Shown here: piece after piece, positions 1 through 13,241 of the stretch
How the letters are laid out: the number at the start of each line of letters is the position of its first letter
Numbering within the stretch: the stretch's first letter is position 1
DNA from: Omphalotus guepiniiformis
Lineage: Eukaryota > Basidiomycota > Agaricomycetes > Agaricales > Omphalotaceae
Direction of reading: 5' to 3'
Length of the DNA: 64,000 nucleotides
Assembly (NCBI GenBank): GCA_028554645.1
Contig: JAQOOI010000064.1
Location: 186,001 to 250,000 of the forward strand
The notes under the pieces: model-generated
The model's input: the letters and a program-made list of their open reading frames with translations, nothing else
What the model was told of the DNA's origin: nothing
Database searches by the model: none
Translations under genes and position numbers: made by a program

Positions 1-154
1 CATTTGTATTGTACATACCGGTCATGCGCTTATTTAACGTCGTGAGTACGGAGACAAGGAAGCCGAACACACCGCCGCGTTCAATATATCAATCATATAC
101 ATAATCTTTTCTCTTGGTACATATCTCATCGCTATTCATCCGGACGCTCAAGCC

Positions 155-2002
155 ATGGAAGTGACTATGCATCCATCGACATACGTGAATGAAAATTCTA
201 GTGAATCAAAGCCAATTGTCGCTGAAGCCGCGGTGGCCAAAACAGAAGTGAGCATCCGAATATTCAACTCTTCCACACGGCACTCTGACTCTTCTCTTTT
301 CGTCTACCTAGCAGAGTGAATTCAGTGATGTAACAAATACCCCAGAGAGATGGGTGACCTTGCAATTTGTCTGGTCAGGAAAGCCCTTCACATTGGATAT
401 CGCAGATTCCGATAGGTGCGCGTCGTGGCAATACTCTATGCGGAAACAACATCCCTGTTAACATTACCCTCACCTCGTCTGTACGAGTAGAGTATTCGAT
501 CTGAAAACTTCTCTATACGAGTTGACGAAGGTTCCGCCGGCGCGTCAAAAGATATTGGGCCTTGTCAAAGGGAAGCTGCCTCCAGACCAAGAGAAAATTG
601 CGTCTCCAGCTACCTCATACACCTCTAACTCCCTAAATTCTTTCACTTTCTTACAGTGCAGATCTCAAACTCACTACAGGAAAGAAATTTACGCTTGTGG
701 GAACGCCAGAGGGAGATGAAATCAAAGATCCTTCAAGTCGCGTTCTTTTCTTCCCATCTATCGCGAGGTCCAAGTCTGACTATCTTGAGCAGTGTTGGAA
801 AATCTCCCAGACGTGGTCAATGATCTTGATATCGATTTCAGCCAAAATCCTGCAGCTGTCGCCGCATACAAGAATGATCAGCGTAATATCCGGAAGGTCA
901 AGGAAGCTTCAGACAAGCTCAACGTCAATATAATACATCCTTTACGCTCAGGAAAGAAGCTTCTCGTTCTAGATATCGATTATAGTATGGTTTGCTCAGA
1001 GTTAGTCTGCAGACACCTCCCTGACGTTCAGCGCTTCCAGCTATCTTGGATACCAAACCGCTCACGTCCGGGAGCCTGCCACCTGCAGAGTGTGCGAGAC
1101 CGAGACTGCACGAGTTTTTAGAAGCAATATACCCATATTATGATAGTGAGTGCACTGCTTTCACCTGGCTTTAAGCCTCAGTTGACTCGACTCGAACCTT
1201 TAGTCTGCATCTGGTATGCATTTCATGTTTTGCAACCAGTCACCTAACTTTACTCAGTCACTTCAGGTCTCAGACTAGCTGGATTTGGCTCGAAACTAAG
1301 CTCGTCGAACTTGGGATGATAGGTGCTAACCGCAACTATGAGGTGAAAATGAGTCATCTTTATTCCGTTGAGATTTATGACTAACCTCAGTCACAGATCT
1401 CTTTTGGTGAAAAGAACAATCATTTCTCTCGCAAGAGGAGCGCTGACTCTGCCGCCCGTCAGTCCTTGACAAGACATGCATGTTTACTGTTTTCACCGAA
1501 CGTGATGGCAAACCGTGGTCACACTCAGTGAAAGCTCTGCAGATAATATGGAATCACTTCCCTCAGTTGTGAGTTCATTTCCGCACTTCACCTTTTCCTT
1601 TCCTGGCTACAACTTCGTTGCCGGTTTCAAGCAATGCAAGTAATACGATTCACGTCGACGATCTGGTGAGTCATTGTTCCGTTTTCAGCGTTACGATATT
1701 CCGGTGTATTCATATATGCGGGTCCATTCTCAGAGCCGCAACTTCGCCCTCAATCCTCAATCTGGATTGAAGATCCACGCCTTTAAAAATGCTCATACCC
1801 CTCAGGCCATGGCCGACCGCGAGCTTGATAAACTGGCTCGATACATGGTGAGCATAGCTTCTGTGGGTGACTTCAAGAGTTTGTCGCATAAGGTGCGTGA
1901 GCAGTAATCTCAGTCTCCTTGTAGTTCCGCTTCATTGACTCTCCATGGGGCAACTCTTCTCCGTAGGATTGGAAAGCTCTGGTCCGAAGCTTACCGCCTT
2001 GA
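155..2002 (+). CDS. Ubiquitin-like domain CTD phosphatase (UBLCP1 type)
   Basis: The spliced product has about 330 residues. An N-terminal ubiquitin-like domain (around WVTLQFVWSGKPFTLDIADS) is followed by a HAD/FCP-type phosphatase domain. The catalytic motif LLVLDIDYT is split by a 47-nt intron (985..1031): the last base before it joins the exon at 1032 to complete the Thr codon, giving DIDYTLPAILDTKPLTSG. Later motifs FLEAIYPYYDI and WSQTSWIWLETKLVELGM fit the family. The last exon gives SHKDWKALVRSLPP and a stop at 2002. Known members dephosphorylate the nuclear 26S proteasome. The start is the ATG at 155, just upstream of the ubiquitin-like fold. At least seven short introns are needed. 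Identity is secure; some exon borders are approximate. Confidence 0.88.
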
Positions 2003-2336
2003 CGGATATACGACGAGTTGCGATGAATGTTTGAAGTTTCATGTTGTTCAACGAAACTCAAGTAGAGGTGCATCTCTATGAGTTGAATAACTGATCTGTG
2101 AAAGATTTGTAGCATGTATGTGTACTCTTACCTGTAATATTGTCTAAATAATGAGTTGTCTATGGTAACTAATAATAATCTAATGACATTGATAATGAAA
2201 CAACGGCCCGCCCTGGGCGACCCTGCCTTAGGCCTTCGCGGATATATCGGACCATGTACACAGCAAGTCGAGCTCAAGCCCGGGTACTAAACGTGTTACT
2301 GCCGAGTCCCGACTTAAGCGCATACTACGATGCTAC

Positions 2337-3643
2337 ATGAATGATATCAGGCTCTACTTTATGGCCTGTGCCCCTCCATTTCCTGGTGTTCAACGACTCT
2401 CTTCCGGTTTTCGTCATCCTAGGAGAGCAATTACTTTTAACCGGTTCATTGACCGCAGATTATCCTCTAGTATGTCGCCTGGTGCTTCAAATGATAGACC
2501 AGCAGCAGCTCTCACGCCCCGACCTTCGGCTAGTCTAGCCATTGTGAACGAGAGGAACGAGATCTTGCTCGTTCAGCGCAATCAGCAAGCTAGTGCATTT
2601 GCCGGAGTGACGGTATGTCAATGTGTACCATCCAAAGCGCTAACATGTCTCTGAAGATGTAGAACCACCACAGGTATTTCCGGGTGGAAACTACGACAAG
2701 AAACAAGATGCATCCTTACAAGTGACTGCTATACGAGAGACTTTTGAAGAGTCCGGACTATTGATTTCATCGCCGTTGAATCCGTCTTCATCAAGAACCC
2801 TCTCGGATTCGGTACTTGATGAGGCAAGAGTTGCCATTCACAGGCAGAAGGTTCAATTCCAGGATTTCCTAGACAAGCATGGCTTGAAAGCCGATACAGA
2901 GTCTCTGCTACCTTTCACTGAATGGATTACGCCTGTTGGGGCCCCAAGGTAAGCCCTTAGAGTCAATCTCTTGCTCTTAACTTTTATACGCATGCTACCA
3001 TAGACGGTTCCATACTCAGTTCTATGTGACATTCCTTCCTTCTGCCTCTGCTTCAGGATTCACGTCAGGAAACAAACAAGATAGGTTACCGAAACCAGGT
3101 TTGTCTCTATCCCTCTGTTCCACTGCTTCTAGTCTGTTCTCACACATCGTAATTCTTCAGATGGCGGACAAGAAGTTATCAGCGCTCGTTTTGTCCATCC
3201 TTCGGACGCAATTGCTGAGTTCAAAGCCGGCAAAATCACGTTCATGCCCCCACAGTTCTACATCCTGACCACGCTTGAGGGCATCTTACGAGGCACACAG
3301 AACACTCCAGACCAGAGGGACAAGGTTCGGAGGCTGTCGCATGGTCTCTTTGGGCGTATGGTAATTAACCCCCGGAGGCTGGATGGTCACACGAACCAAC
3401 AAGGCGAAGGTATACTCACGTATGAGGGCGATCACACCAGAGGAGGATCACCAGGACGACTACATAGAGCTATTGTCACGGTTGGCAAGGGCGGGGTAAG
3501 CTTTGTCTTCTTTTTGTTCTCTTTTCAGGTCTTCGGATTAACTATCCATCTTTTAGATTACTTCGAAGATCGTGTTGCAGAGAAACTTTGACGTGTTCAC
3601 GGAAATAGAACCTCATGTATTTGAGCCCTCGTCGAAACTGTAG
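2337..3643 (+). CDS. Nudix hydrolase, NUDT19-like
   Basis: About 310 residues in five or so exons. A Nudix box is visible (VFPGGNYDKKQ followed by AIRETFEESGLL), preceded by SLAIVNERNEILLVQRN. The central part FTEWITPVGAPRRFHTQFYV and the long C-terminal half resemble the NUDT19/RP2p group, which hydrolyses CoA-type and other nucleoside-diphosphate-linked substrates; substrate is not deducible here. The Glu of the canonical G-x5-E part is not obvious, as in other members of that group. The first ATG (2337) and an in-frame ATG at 2361 both lead into an Arg/Ser-rich stretch that could be a mitochondrial presequence; a third ATG lies near 2471. The final exon after the intron at about 3496 ends in EPHVFEPSSKL. 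Confidence 0.8.
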
Positions 3644-4356
3644 ATTTCTTGTGCAGGCTGTTACGTCACACATGTTGTATTTCTACAGCATACCATCGGT
3701 GTATATACCAATCACATCGACCTTCAGTTGCCTTGACACGCCAGATCGGCGTAAAGGTTACAGTGTGGGCCATGCTCATGGACTATTTTTTTTCGATACT
3801 TACGTTGAAGGATGGGCGGCAAGAACCCACTGAACCACAGCCCAGCTCATGCCGTTTGTGTTGCATGCGTACTAACCAAAAACCACGCAAGTACTGAGTT
3901 CAATATAGGTGGAATTTGATTTAGTCGCTAACACGCCAACTGTGCAAACGATACAACATTATCACTAGCATTGAAAGGATAGCAATACAAAAAAGCTGGG
4001 GGCTCGAGAAACCCATATGCTACAGTCGGAGAAATAGCCAAGACATGAAAAGCGTAAGCAAGTACTGGAAACAAAGTGAAAACAAGCTCCTGCGATAACA
4101 ACGAAACCCGAAACGACCACTAAGTGGCGGTAGTGTTCCAGGGCGTAAAAGATACAGTCGATCATTAAACAATTGGAAAGCTATGATGTGATGTGTAAGG
4201 AAGGTTGAACGTGAAAGAAAAGGTATTCTGGTTTTCATAAATATCTGTATAAAAATTAGGAGAACTGAAAAGCCCAAATTAAAAAATTGCGATGCGGTAG
4301 GAGGTTTTCAAGAAATGCAAGAGAGAGAGAGAGAGAGAGAGAGAGGATGCTTGAAT
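3644..4356. other. Intergenic, convergent gene ends
   Basis: This stretch lies between the 3' ends of the Nudix and esterase genes. Apart from the GA microsatellite near its right end I see no gene or RNA in it. Short open frames here lack recognisable motifs. Confidence 0.6.
4320..4345. repeat. (GA)n microsatellite
   Basis: A run of about thirteen GA units lies just downstream of the esterase stop codon, inside its likely 3' untranslated region. Confidence 0.95.
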
Positions 4357-6318
4357 CTAGATATTGTAAACTTGGTAGTCGAAAGGTACTGCTGCTCCCC
4401 AAAACGAAGGATCGCAAGACCCAACGGGAATCTCGCCAGAGCCGCCCAAGTCAAGCGCGTGGACATCAGAAGTCGTTGCCTGCGTCCATGTGTCGAGTCC
4501 TTGAGTGTTGGGATTGCCGGTAGTCAAGAATGCCTTATACCGCGCCTGCATTTCGGATGTGAGCGCAGATTGAGCGGAGGTAGGGCTAGGCACTGTGCCG
4601 AACTGCAATACACAAATCATCATCAATGATATGAAATGAAGAACGGAAGTAGGACGTACCACAATCTCAATGTCATCCTGATGGCAGACAACTCCACTCT
4701 CAGTGCAAAAGTCTACATCTCCATTTCCAGGGTACGTAGCGCCAACAGTGTACACGCCAACAAAGGCCGTACCACCGTTCTGCACCCAGTTCCTCGCGAA
4801 TGTCCAACTGGAACATCTCCAAACGTAATCAGTACCCAAGACCTGAAGCTGCGTACGAGCGTCGACGGTAGAGCCGTCGGTAGGTTCTGCCTTGTAGAAC
4901 GACGCATTGGCAACATCGGCGGCGCGCACGTTACCGAGTTGGGCAGCGCAGACAGGTTCGAAAAATGTCTCGGAGAGAGCGGTGCCAAAACTGCCGTAGA
5001 TTGTCAGGCCTGCCTCGTCTTGTACGGTTGATACAAGAATCGGCTTGCTGACGGAGGGGAAAGCCGCGGTGGAGTCTAGCGGTGAAGTGACGAGACTACC
5101 ATCTGTAACGGGCCTGATAGGCTCCGACGCCCCCGCGCCAGACACCGATGCGTCAAGACCTGGAGCATCGGAAATAAGCGAATTCTGAGCGTCGATGATA
5201 GAGTCCAAAGAAAGCGCATTCTGGCAGGAAGTGTTTGACGCGTCACAGTTGATGAGTTGGTTGAAATGGCTCTGCAAAGTGTTCTGCGTTCCGGTTGCGA
5301 GGAAACCAAAATCCTGTACCAGTATGTGGGTTAGTTATCCTTCGAAACCAAAAGAGCGCAACATACCATAGGATCGGATTGCAAGATAGCGGACTTGAAT
5401 AAGGAGGAAGCAGAAGGGACAGCCAGGAGTGTGCGGATCATGCTTGCTCCGCTACTTTGCCCGGCGATCGTAATCTGTGAAGCACTTCCACCAAACGACG
5501 CAACGTTCTTCTGCAAGAAAGTCAACGCGTTCATGACGTCCTTGACAGCCAAATTCATCGAACCATCAGGAGCCATAAAGCCCAACTATAAAGAGGTGTG
5601 AGTAAAGCAATCTTGGAAAACAATGAGAATGAGAATACACACAGCTCCTAGTCTGTATTGAATAACTGCAACGACAGAATCAGTTGCGACAGCCAGTTTA
5701 GAACCATCAAGACCAGGACCGGTTGCGGAGCCGAGATAGAAGGATCCTCCATGAATCCTGCATGTCGAGATGAGCGAACGGAATCAGAGCAGTGGGATAG
5801 TATGCTTACCAGACCAAGACGGGCTTTCCACTCGTGGGGTTGAATGACGGAGGGACGTAAAGTATCATCGAGAGACAATCTTCTGCAAAACCTGAGTCAT
5901 CCATATTTGGTTGAGGGCAAGCAAGTGGGAGCGTGGAAGGGTCCGTAGCGTTGTTTCTGAGTGCAAGATCGGTTCGGTCAGGAGAAAAAGCTAACACATA
6001 AAGTATTACTTACGGGAGCTGCCATGTCGTTGCCACAGTCGAATCTGCCCACCTCTCCGCTGAGGCATATTTGACTGAGAAGCGATTTGCACCTGAAGAA
6101 TCAGATACACCTTTCGCCACACCGCTAGGCGTCATGACCGTTAAAGTGTCGGTGCCAGACCGAGGGCATAGACCAAGGAAGTGCTTCAAGAACGGCAAGT
6201 CGCACAAGATAGCCTTGGGGTCTGCCAAAGGACGACCATAAGGATCATAAGGAGTCGGTGCGGCTATCGTCGACGAGATGAAGACGAGAGACGAAAGCAG
6301 GTAGAAGAAAGCGACCAT
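4357..6318 (-). CDS. Secreted type-B carboxylesterase/lipase
   Basis: About 530 residues, reading leftwards from the ATG at 6318. It opens with a clear secretion signal (MVAFFYLLSSLVFISSTIAA). The alpha/beta-hydrolase type-B landmarks follow: EDCLSMILYVPP, an oxyanion-hole IHGGSF segment, and a nucleophile elbow GQSSGASM in place of the usual GESAGG. The acidic residue is probably in TVQDEAGLTIY and the catalytic His in CHQDDIEIVFG. Several Cys pairs fit an extracellular enzyme. Introns split the region near 6010, 5820, 5640, 5590, 5330 and 4620. Secreted fungal members hydrolyse esters or lipids, but the true substrate cannot be read from the sequence. It is convergent with the Nudix gene. 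Confidence 0.88.
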
Positions 6319-7801
6319 GACTGTTAGCAGGACAGAATTCTCTTCACACCAGACTCTGACACCGGAAGGCGATGATGGTGGTAGATGAAGAAGAGCAGGA
6401 CTTTATACGAGCCAGTCGTTTCCTGTCTGGAGAGGAAGAATCAGGTACTTGAGCCGAAAAGTAGAAACAGAAGGACATGAGTAAAATGCGAAATTATGAG
6501 GTGAACAGACAATGATTTCCTTATTTGGTCACTTCCAAGGCTTAAGCGCCCGGTGAGTCAGCCTCAATTTGGAAATGCCATTGTTCTCTTTTTGGGAGAT
6601 GGCCCTGTTCTTCCTTGTTCTGATATCCTTCACCCGCTCACTGTGCGAGCAAGATCTGCTGAAGTGCTGCATCTTCTGAGCAAGATTCATTCCTATCTAG
6701 CTAGGAATTCAACGACATTGCGAAGACATTCCATGACGAATGGACCGAGGAAAGCCGCACCAAAGACTCGGACCATCTGGTGGGATCGGGACACAAAAAG
6801 GTTGCTGCCTGTTGCTGCGTGGCGGCACAGAGTACCTGGATGCACAATTATCGTCGCGTCGGCGACAAGTTGAAGTCTGCAACTGTGATCTCACGACTCC
6901 GAGCTCAATCTAGATTATGACGGGTTCAATATACACGCAATATGAAAGAATATGAACCTTCTTCGCAAACCTCCGCGACACCAAATTCTTCTTGTTTTTC
7001 CCTTGCGCCACGCAAGACTGTTGACTGGGTTCCTGACTTGGCCCAAATATGGCAACTGCGGTCTAGGGACAATCACTCTCTTCCAGTTCATCCTCGCGGG
7101 ACAGGTGCCTGCCTCGATGTTAAATGCTCTCACACTCGAGGGCCTTGTTTCAATTACGGTCATCTTGGATCTGGAGGACGGATCCTTCAAGTCAGACGAC
7201 GTGGTTGTGATGTTGATCAGAAATCGAACGTCGGTACCACTGAAAGTCTCAGCAATGGGCCCAAAATATCTACGAAGGCGGCTCGATCCGTCAGAACTGC
7301 ATGTGTCATGTGAGTTACTCAGCCGTTGAACGAAAAGATCTCACAGACACATAGACTGAGAAGGACACCGCAATATTCGACGTTCTCAAATGCACAGATA
7401 GATGCGTTCTTATGGGGAAGAAACATAATCATTGCTCTCCATTTAGCGACACTTATTACAGAGCTATGCAATCGGTGTCCAGGCCCACAACCTAAGGGCT
7501 CATTTCTTCCTATGTATGATGGCTGCGCTCTCACAAGATGGATCTAGCTACCGTCTTTCACAATAGCCATTGTTATCTCCGACAACTGCGTTTCGAACCA
7601 GGTGGGTGGCTTCACCCTGCGCGTCGGGTACATTGACCGAGAAACACGACGGGCGTTTCATGCACGGCGGTCTGTCTCGCTCGGAAGAAAAGTCCGTGGC
7701 CTCTAACAACCTGACTCAATTATATGTGTCTGTGAGTTTTGCGGGTATGTCAACTTCACACACGAATACAACAACGCTTCGACTGAGTACTACTCCCAGA
7801 T

Positions 7802-8915
7802 TCATTACACCGGCGGCAAAGCCCGAGTCACTTAAAATCAAGTGCGTTCGGGTCACCGTGAAGCTCACTAGGTACCTCACTTGCAAAAATCAACACGTTT
7901 ACCTGTGCACCCATTTATGTAATTTTTGCTTAGTCTTCACGCTGGTCCCGTGACAAGACATGTTTGCTTCCACGACACAAATTGTTTTCCAGTGCAGTGT
8001 AGGAGAAATGGTGCAGAAAATGGGTCTTTGGAACCTTTGAAGCATGCACAGATTTTGAGCATAGTACAATCTGCTGGAAAATCTTATGTGATGCTGTTGC
8101 CTGTGTTGTTGATGATTGTGCTTACTATAGATATGTATATAGGAACAATTTACCTTCCTATATTTTCTCAGCTGCTTACAGGAGACTAACTTACTATTGT
8201 GAGTTCTTGCTCCTGTGATTGACCTCCTGGGCCAATTCAAAGTTGTACAGCTCAAAAGTTTGACATATGTCTTTGGCATCCTAAAGGTCATTCCATTCAA
8301 AAGTCAATTGTACTTCCCTCCTCCATCTATGGGATTCAAGGTGACCATGAAATAATACATATGGGTATTCTCCAGGCAACACTAATGGGACAGGAAAGCC
8401 AGACCACCTGGCACTGAGTATCATTAATGAACAACTGGACTTGTAGCTGTCTGGGCACTGGCCCAAGCCACCAGTCAAGTTCAGTTGCAGCTTGGGTTTC
8501 TAGCCAGAGGAACTGACATGACAAGGACATCATTGCAACTTAGAGGGGGGCACTGAATGTGCTAGGAGGCTTGTTTATGTGAATCATTGAATCATCAGGT
8601 AGAATGGTCAGAGTATAGGCAGTTAGATGTACACATGAATACAAGGGACATCCAAAAGATGACATGGTTTTGGCAGAAAGAGATTGAGAGAGAGTATAAG
8701 CTACCAATGAAGCACAGTGATAATGGGAAAATGGCCCGGAAGCGGAAGGAACAGAAAAAACTGTGACTTTGTAAGATTATGTAATGAGAAATAATCATAA
8801 TTGGCACCGCAAAAATCAAGTGAGGTTCACCGTGAGGTTCAACGTGAGGTTCACCGTGACCCGAAGGCACTTCAAATTCACGTGAACCTCACTTTGCTCC
8901 CGGTGTTACGGCGGC
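7802..8915. mobile_element. Decayed non-autonomous DNA element with inverted ends
   Basis: The left end (about 7802..7895) and the reverse complement of the right end (about 8800..8915) align over roughly 80 bases with about 70% identity. Shared blocks are ACACCGG, GCAAAG, TTCGGGTCAC and CTCACTTG. The right end also has an internal tandem array of a GTGAGGTTCA unit. About 1 kb in between shows no intact transposase. I find no target duplication, so the exact edges are uncertain. This looks like an old MITE-like or deleted DNA transposon. Confidence 0.5.
8820..8858. repeat. Subterminal tandem repeat GTGAGGTTCA
   Basis: Three consecutive near-identical units, GTGAGGTTCACC, GTGAGGTTCAAC and GTGAGGTTCACC, lie inside the right end of the decayed element, with a degenerate counterpart at the left end. 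Subterminal arrays of this kind often bind transposase. Confidence 0.7.
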
Positions 8916-10552
8916 GGAGGGTTGCTCCGTGATCTCCTTTTGAGCATATTACCAAGCTAGCGGATTTACAAGGAACAGTGACCTCGAACTACATAGCAGG
9001 ATCGTCGTCCTCGGCGGACAATAAATAAATAAATACAATACAGGTATGTTTATCTTTTTCTGGTGTGTTTTCCGTTTCCTGTGGTAACCCATAATAACAA
9101 TCGCAGCGATAATAAATAGATAATCTGACACCTCCTCAATTCAGTGTCCTTTGACTCTTCGAACGGACCGAACCGTGTTGGCTCACCTCCAAGACCCGAG
9201 ACACGCACGCAACATGCACTGTTCCCCCAATCACTTTGTTTTTCTCGCAGTGTATTTCTCCTGTTGATCAGTTGCTCGTTTCGTCTCCGAAGACAAGCTC
9301 TGAGCTTTTCCTTGACTAGGCTCAGGTCTTTGCACGCTATTTCCTGCTCGACTACCAGCAGCTTCCGCTACGGCCTCTCGAGTCTGGAAATGCTGGATCA
9401 GCTTGATATGTCAGTCATACATATACACATGGACTTACGGACTCAACGTGAGCGGGAAACTCGTCTTCCATGGTAAACTTTGTGTCCTTCGTTCAATGTT
9501 GTACATGGCGATGGCTTTGGGGTTTTATACGCATGCGCATCTCCTCGTTGTACGGCACTCATATGTCCTTTCATGGCAAGAGACTGGGTATGGCTTGTTA
9601 ATGGTCACTTCACTGCGGTCAGCTGTGGTTTTTTGCTGTTATCAAAAGACGCTCACTTACCCATACGAAGCTAGTCCAACGCTGTTGAGCATTGCACTGG
9701 GTCATCTCGGGCAGGAGCTCAACAGCCACTGCTATAGAATATGCTCGAAAGAAGGCAAATTACTCTTGAAAATGATTGTATTGCTCTACGCATTGTGTCT
9801 GTGGAATGGTATCAGCGCTAATTGCTGTTGAATGATTTTTACGAAACAAGGCCAAGAGTTGTTCGTGCCGACAAGAAAACTGTAAACTAAACCTAAAGGA
9901 TCTTTAGGCTTGCACACACAGGCCTAGGGCCAGCTCAGAAGATTTACGGACCATTTTCCAAGTGCATGTGGCCTTGTACACGACAGATGTACTTAGTCAT
10001 TCTTATTCAACGGCATAGGGCTCATAAGGTACGACACGAGGCCTCATCTGGGCACAGTGATCTTCCATGAAAAAGACCTCGCTGTTCAGTCATTCTCAGA
10101 GACCTTGTTCCCTGAGAAGTATAAGTGAGTACAAGAGCTGTAGTAGAATCAGAAATGTATCACCTAGCTGTTTAATATCCTTCTGTCACATAACCATCGA
10201 GATCGATAAACACTCCGAGGAAGATAGAACAGCTCTGAATCAGCGTCTAGGAAAGACTCCTCAAACCAGTTCCCATTAATTAGTTCCGCCGCCGAGCTCG
10301 AATGCATCTATACATGTACAGTGACCACCAGTTGCTGGGATTTGTGCTCCAGGCCACGCAGGCACATAGAGGCATCATTTCGTACCTAGTCCCCATTATT
10401 CTACTTGAATATCATCTAGATAAGTCAGTAGAAAGAATCTGACGGACACGGTCTGACCGCGACGCGATTCCGACCTCGCCGACGTGTCACGTGACTGAAG
10501 GCCAGACCATTTGCGTCACCCCGTCAATTTGCGGCTATCGAACTCAACAGCG

Positions 10553-13241
10553 ATGACAACAGTAAAAGTGTGCGTCCTCGAATTTTCAATAAAGATATTT
10601 CCTGAAGGTACCTCATCTTGAAGGCTGACTGTCGGCTCAGCTGTTGGTTCCATTAAGGATATCTTCGGGAAGATTAAAGCCATTGACGCAAAACATGGCA
10701 AGTTCGACTTTGCGCTATGTACAGGTGATTTCTTTGGCCCCTTGAAGAGTGCGGAAGTAGCGCAGGACACAGATGATGAAATTGCACAGTTTTTGGAAGG
10801 GAGAATTGAAGGTGAGGACTGCGATATGATGAGGCTCATTTTTGCTCTAATAACTTTTTCTAGTTCCAATCGAATGCTATGTTATGCAGGGAGAATACCC
10901 TCTGCCAGATGCAGTAATACAGAAGTTTGCAAAGACAGGTGGAGAGCTTTGCAAGAATGTGTTTCTGATGAGTACGTTCCTCCAAAAGTTGCCTAGTTCA
11001 AACTAGTTGAATAGACGCGTCCTCTTCCAGGCAAGTCCGGTCTAATCACAACTGCGAATGGATTGAGGATCGCGTGTCTGGCTGGTATTTACGATCCAAC
11101 CGTTTACTCAAGCACTGAATCTGCTCCGGTACATCATCTTCTTTCCTGAGAATTCTCCACGAACTGATATCCGTCCTTCGACAGGGTTTCGCGTCACCTT
11201 TCTTTTCTTCACAATCCGTTGAACGAATCCTTTCCAACACACTTACAACATCGTCTTCAAAGCAGGACTACAAGTCATTAGCTGCAATTCAGTCATCCTC
11301 TTCATCATCCCAATTAGTCGACATACTCCTCACCAACGTTTGGCCAGTCGCCATCTTAAACCACTCATCTACCCCCTTACCTTCCCCTGAACTCTCCTCT
11401 ATCGGAGTTGCTCCCCTTGATGATGTTATTAAACGCCTCAAACCTCGTTATCACTTCGCAGCAGGCGGAGGTCAACCACCTATGTTCTGGGAACGAGAAC
11501 CATTCATTTGGGATGACGAAGCGGGGCGGGTGACACGTTTTGTTAGTCTCGGTGCGTTCGGAGGTCCCGCCCCTGCAGGGAAGAAACAAAGAGTGTGTTT
11601 TTCCCTTTTTCGGGCCGGTTAAAACCACTCATATTTATTACCTAGTGGTTCTACGCGTTTTCAATCGCACCCAACTCACCCACTGCTGTATCAGCACCTA
11701 AGCCTGCAAATGCAACCAAGAATCCATTCACAGTTGCTGCACCCCAACAGCTAAAACGAACTTTTGAGGAAGCCTCTACAGGCGAAAACTATATATTTGG
11801 AAATGTTCGACAACCAAGCAAACGGAGCAGAATAGGTCAGCCGATTTTTTTGTCACGCAGCATTACTGCGAAATCTTATGCCAACTGTAATAGAGCAAAT
11901 CACAACAGGTAAACCACCTGAAGGGTACAAGTGCCACAGATGCGAATCATCGGAGGTACTCATCTTTCACTCATCGACTGCACTTTTAAACTCAAACTAC
12001 CTTAGCACTTCATCAATGACTGTCCCGAGAGACAGAAGCCTCCAGAGGGCTATGTCTGCCGAATATGCAATACAGTATGTCTTGCGTACTGTCGTTCAGT
12101 ATCTTGATTCTAAGGTCTCTGTCAGCCAGGTCATCTCGTGCGTGACTGTCCGACTAAACATGCTGTGGGAGACACTGGTGGAAAGAAACCAAAAGAAGGA
12201 TATGTATGTCGTGCGTGTGGAAGTGATGGCCACTACCTTGAAGACTGCCCTATCACAAAGCAACATCATTCGGGCGGCGAACGACGGGGAGGAAAACGTG
12301 GGCCACCAAAGGAAATTGGTCGTAAGTTGAGCTGTATACGTTTCAATTCAACAGACCTCTCACATACGCATTGGTAGCCGATGAATGTTGGTTCTGCTTG
12401 TCGAATCCGAATCTCGCGTACGTAAATCTGGTCTATCCCTTGTAGGGCTGATCCTTATGTGGCTTGCACCAGGAAACACTTGATCGTCTCAATCGGAGAA
12501 GAATGCTATGTGACTCTCCCAAAGGGACAAATCGTACCAACACAATCTTCCGCCACTCACGTCGATGTACCTGGTGGCGGACACGTTCTCATAGTGCCCA
12601 TAACACATTATCCCACCTACACCACCATACCTTCCGATCTTGCGCCTCCCATTATTGAGGAAACGAAAAAGTAAGTCCGTCTTTCCCCCACACTCCGCGA
12701 TTCAGGACTTTCCAGCTGAGAGACATGTATGAAGGTACAAATCCGCCCTTCGTGGACTCTATGCAAAATATGGTTGCAGTCCTGTTTTCTTTGAGGTCGG
12801 ACGTATGAGCACAAAAGGAGGTCATGCGCACGTTCAAGCTGTCCCGATCCCTTCGAAGCTACAATCAAAAGTGGAAGAAACGTTCATATCACAAGGCCGA
12901 TCGCAGGGTATAGACTTTGAAGCCGATCCCGAGGAAGCGCTAGAGTCGTGTGCCGGAGGACGAGGGGGTTACTTTCGAGTTGATTTACCTGACGGACGGA
13001 AAATGGTGCATCTGATGAAAGACCATGTACCGTTTAGTATACAGTTTGGGAGGTGAGCCGGTATATTTACCTCATTAGTGTGGTGGTGGCTGATTCAAAT
13101 AATTCATATAGGCAAGTGCTCGTCAACCTCATGGAGATGCCTGATCGTCTGGACTGGAAGGCATGCATGTTGACAGAAGAAGAAGACAAAGCCGATGCTC
13201 AAGCTTTCAAAACTGCGTTTGCACCATTCACTCCTGCATAG
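10553..13241 (+). CDS. CWF19L1/Drn1-like protein with three zinc knuckles
   Basis: About 690 residues over many exons. The N-terminal part (FDFALCTGDFFGP, then IECYVMQGEYPLPD) is the metallophosphoesterase-like domain of the Dbr1-associated Drn1/CWF19L1 family. The middle carries three CCHC knuckles: CHRCESSEHFINDC, CRICNTPGHLVRDC and CRACGSDGHYLEDC. The C-terminal part has the CwfJ region (CWFCLSNPNLA, KHLIVSIGEECYVTLPKG) and the HIT-like GGHAHVQAVPIP. Family members assist intron lariat debranching and spliceosome turnover. Start chosen at ATG 10553; the first exon (MTTVKV) and its junction near 10612 are less certain because the expected glycine-rich turn is poorly matched. It ends with QAFKTAFAPFTPA at 13241. 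Confidence 0.85.

Larger units (their letters stand above)
6319..10552. other. Gene-poor stretch of 4.2 kb
   Basis: No convincing gene. Several open frames of 60-140 codons (for example 6952..7329, 7570..7953, 9403..9831) show no family motif, no join to neighbouring exons and overlapping alternatives. The only structure I can support is a decayed inverted-repeat element at about 7802..8915. Confidence 0.55.

Noticed and set aside
4636..5031. Plus-strand frame of 131 codons
   Set aside because: It is antisense to exons of the well-supported carboxylesterase gene.
6952..7953. Chain of plus-strand frames that might be a small gene
   Set aside because: The frames overlap each other, have no sensible splice joins and no recognisable motif.
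9403..9831. Open frame of 142 codons on the plus strand
   Set aside because: No family motif, no supporting exons, and a second frame overlaps it over much of its length; composition does not look like neighbouring genes.
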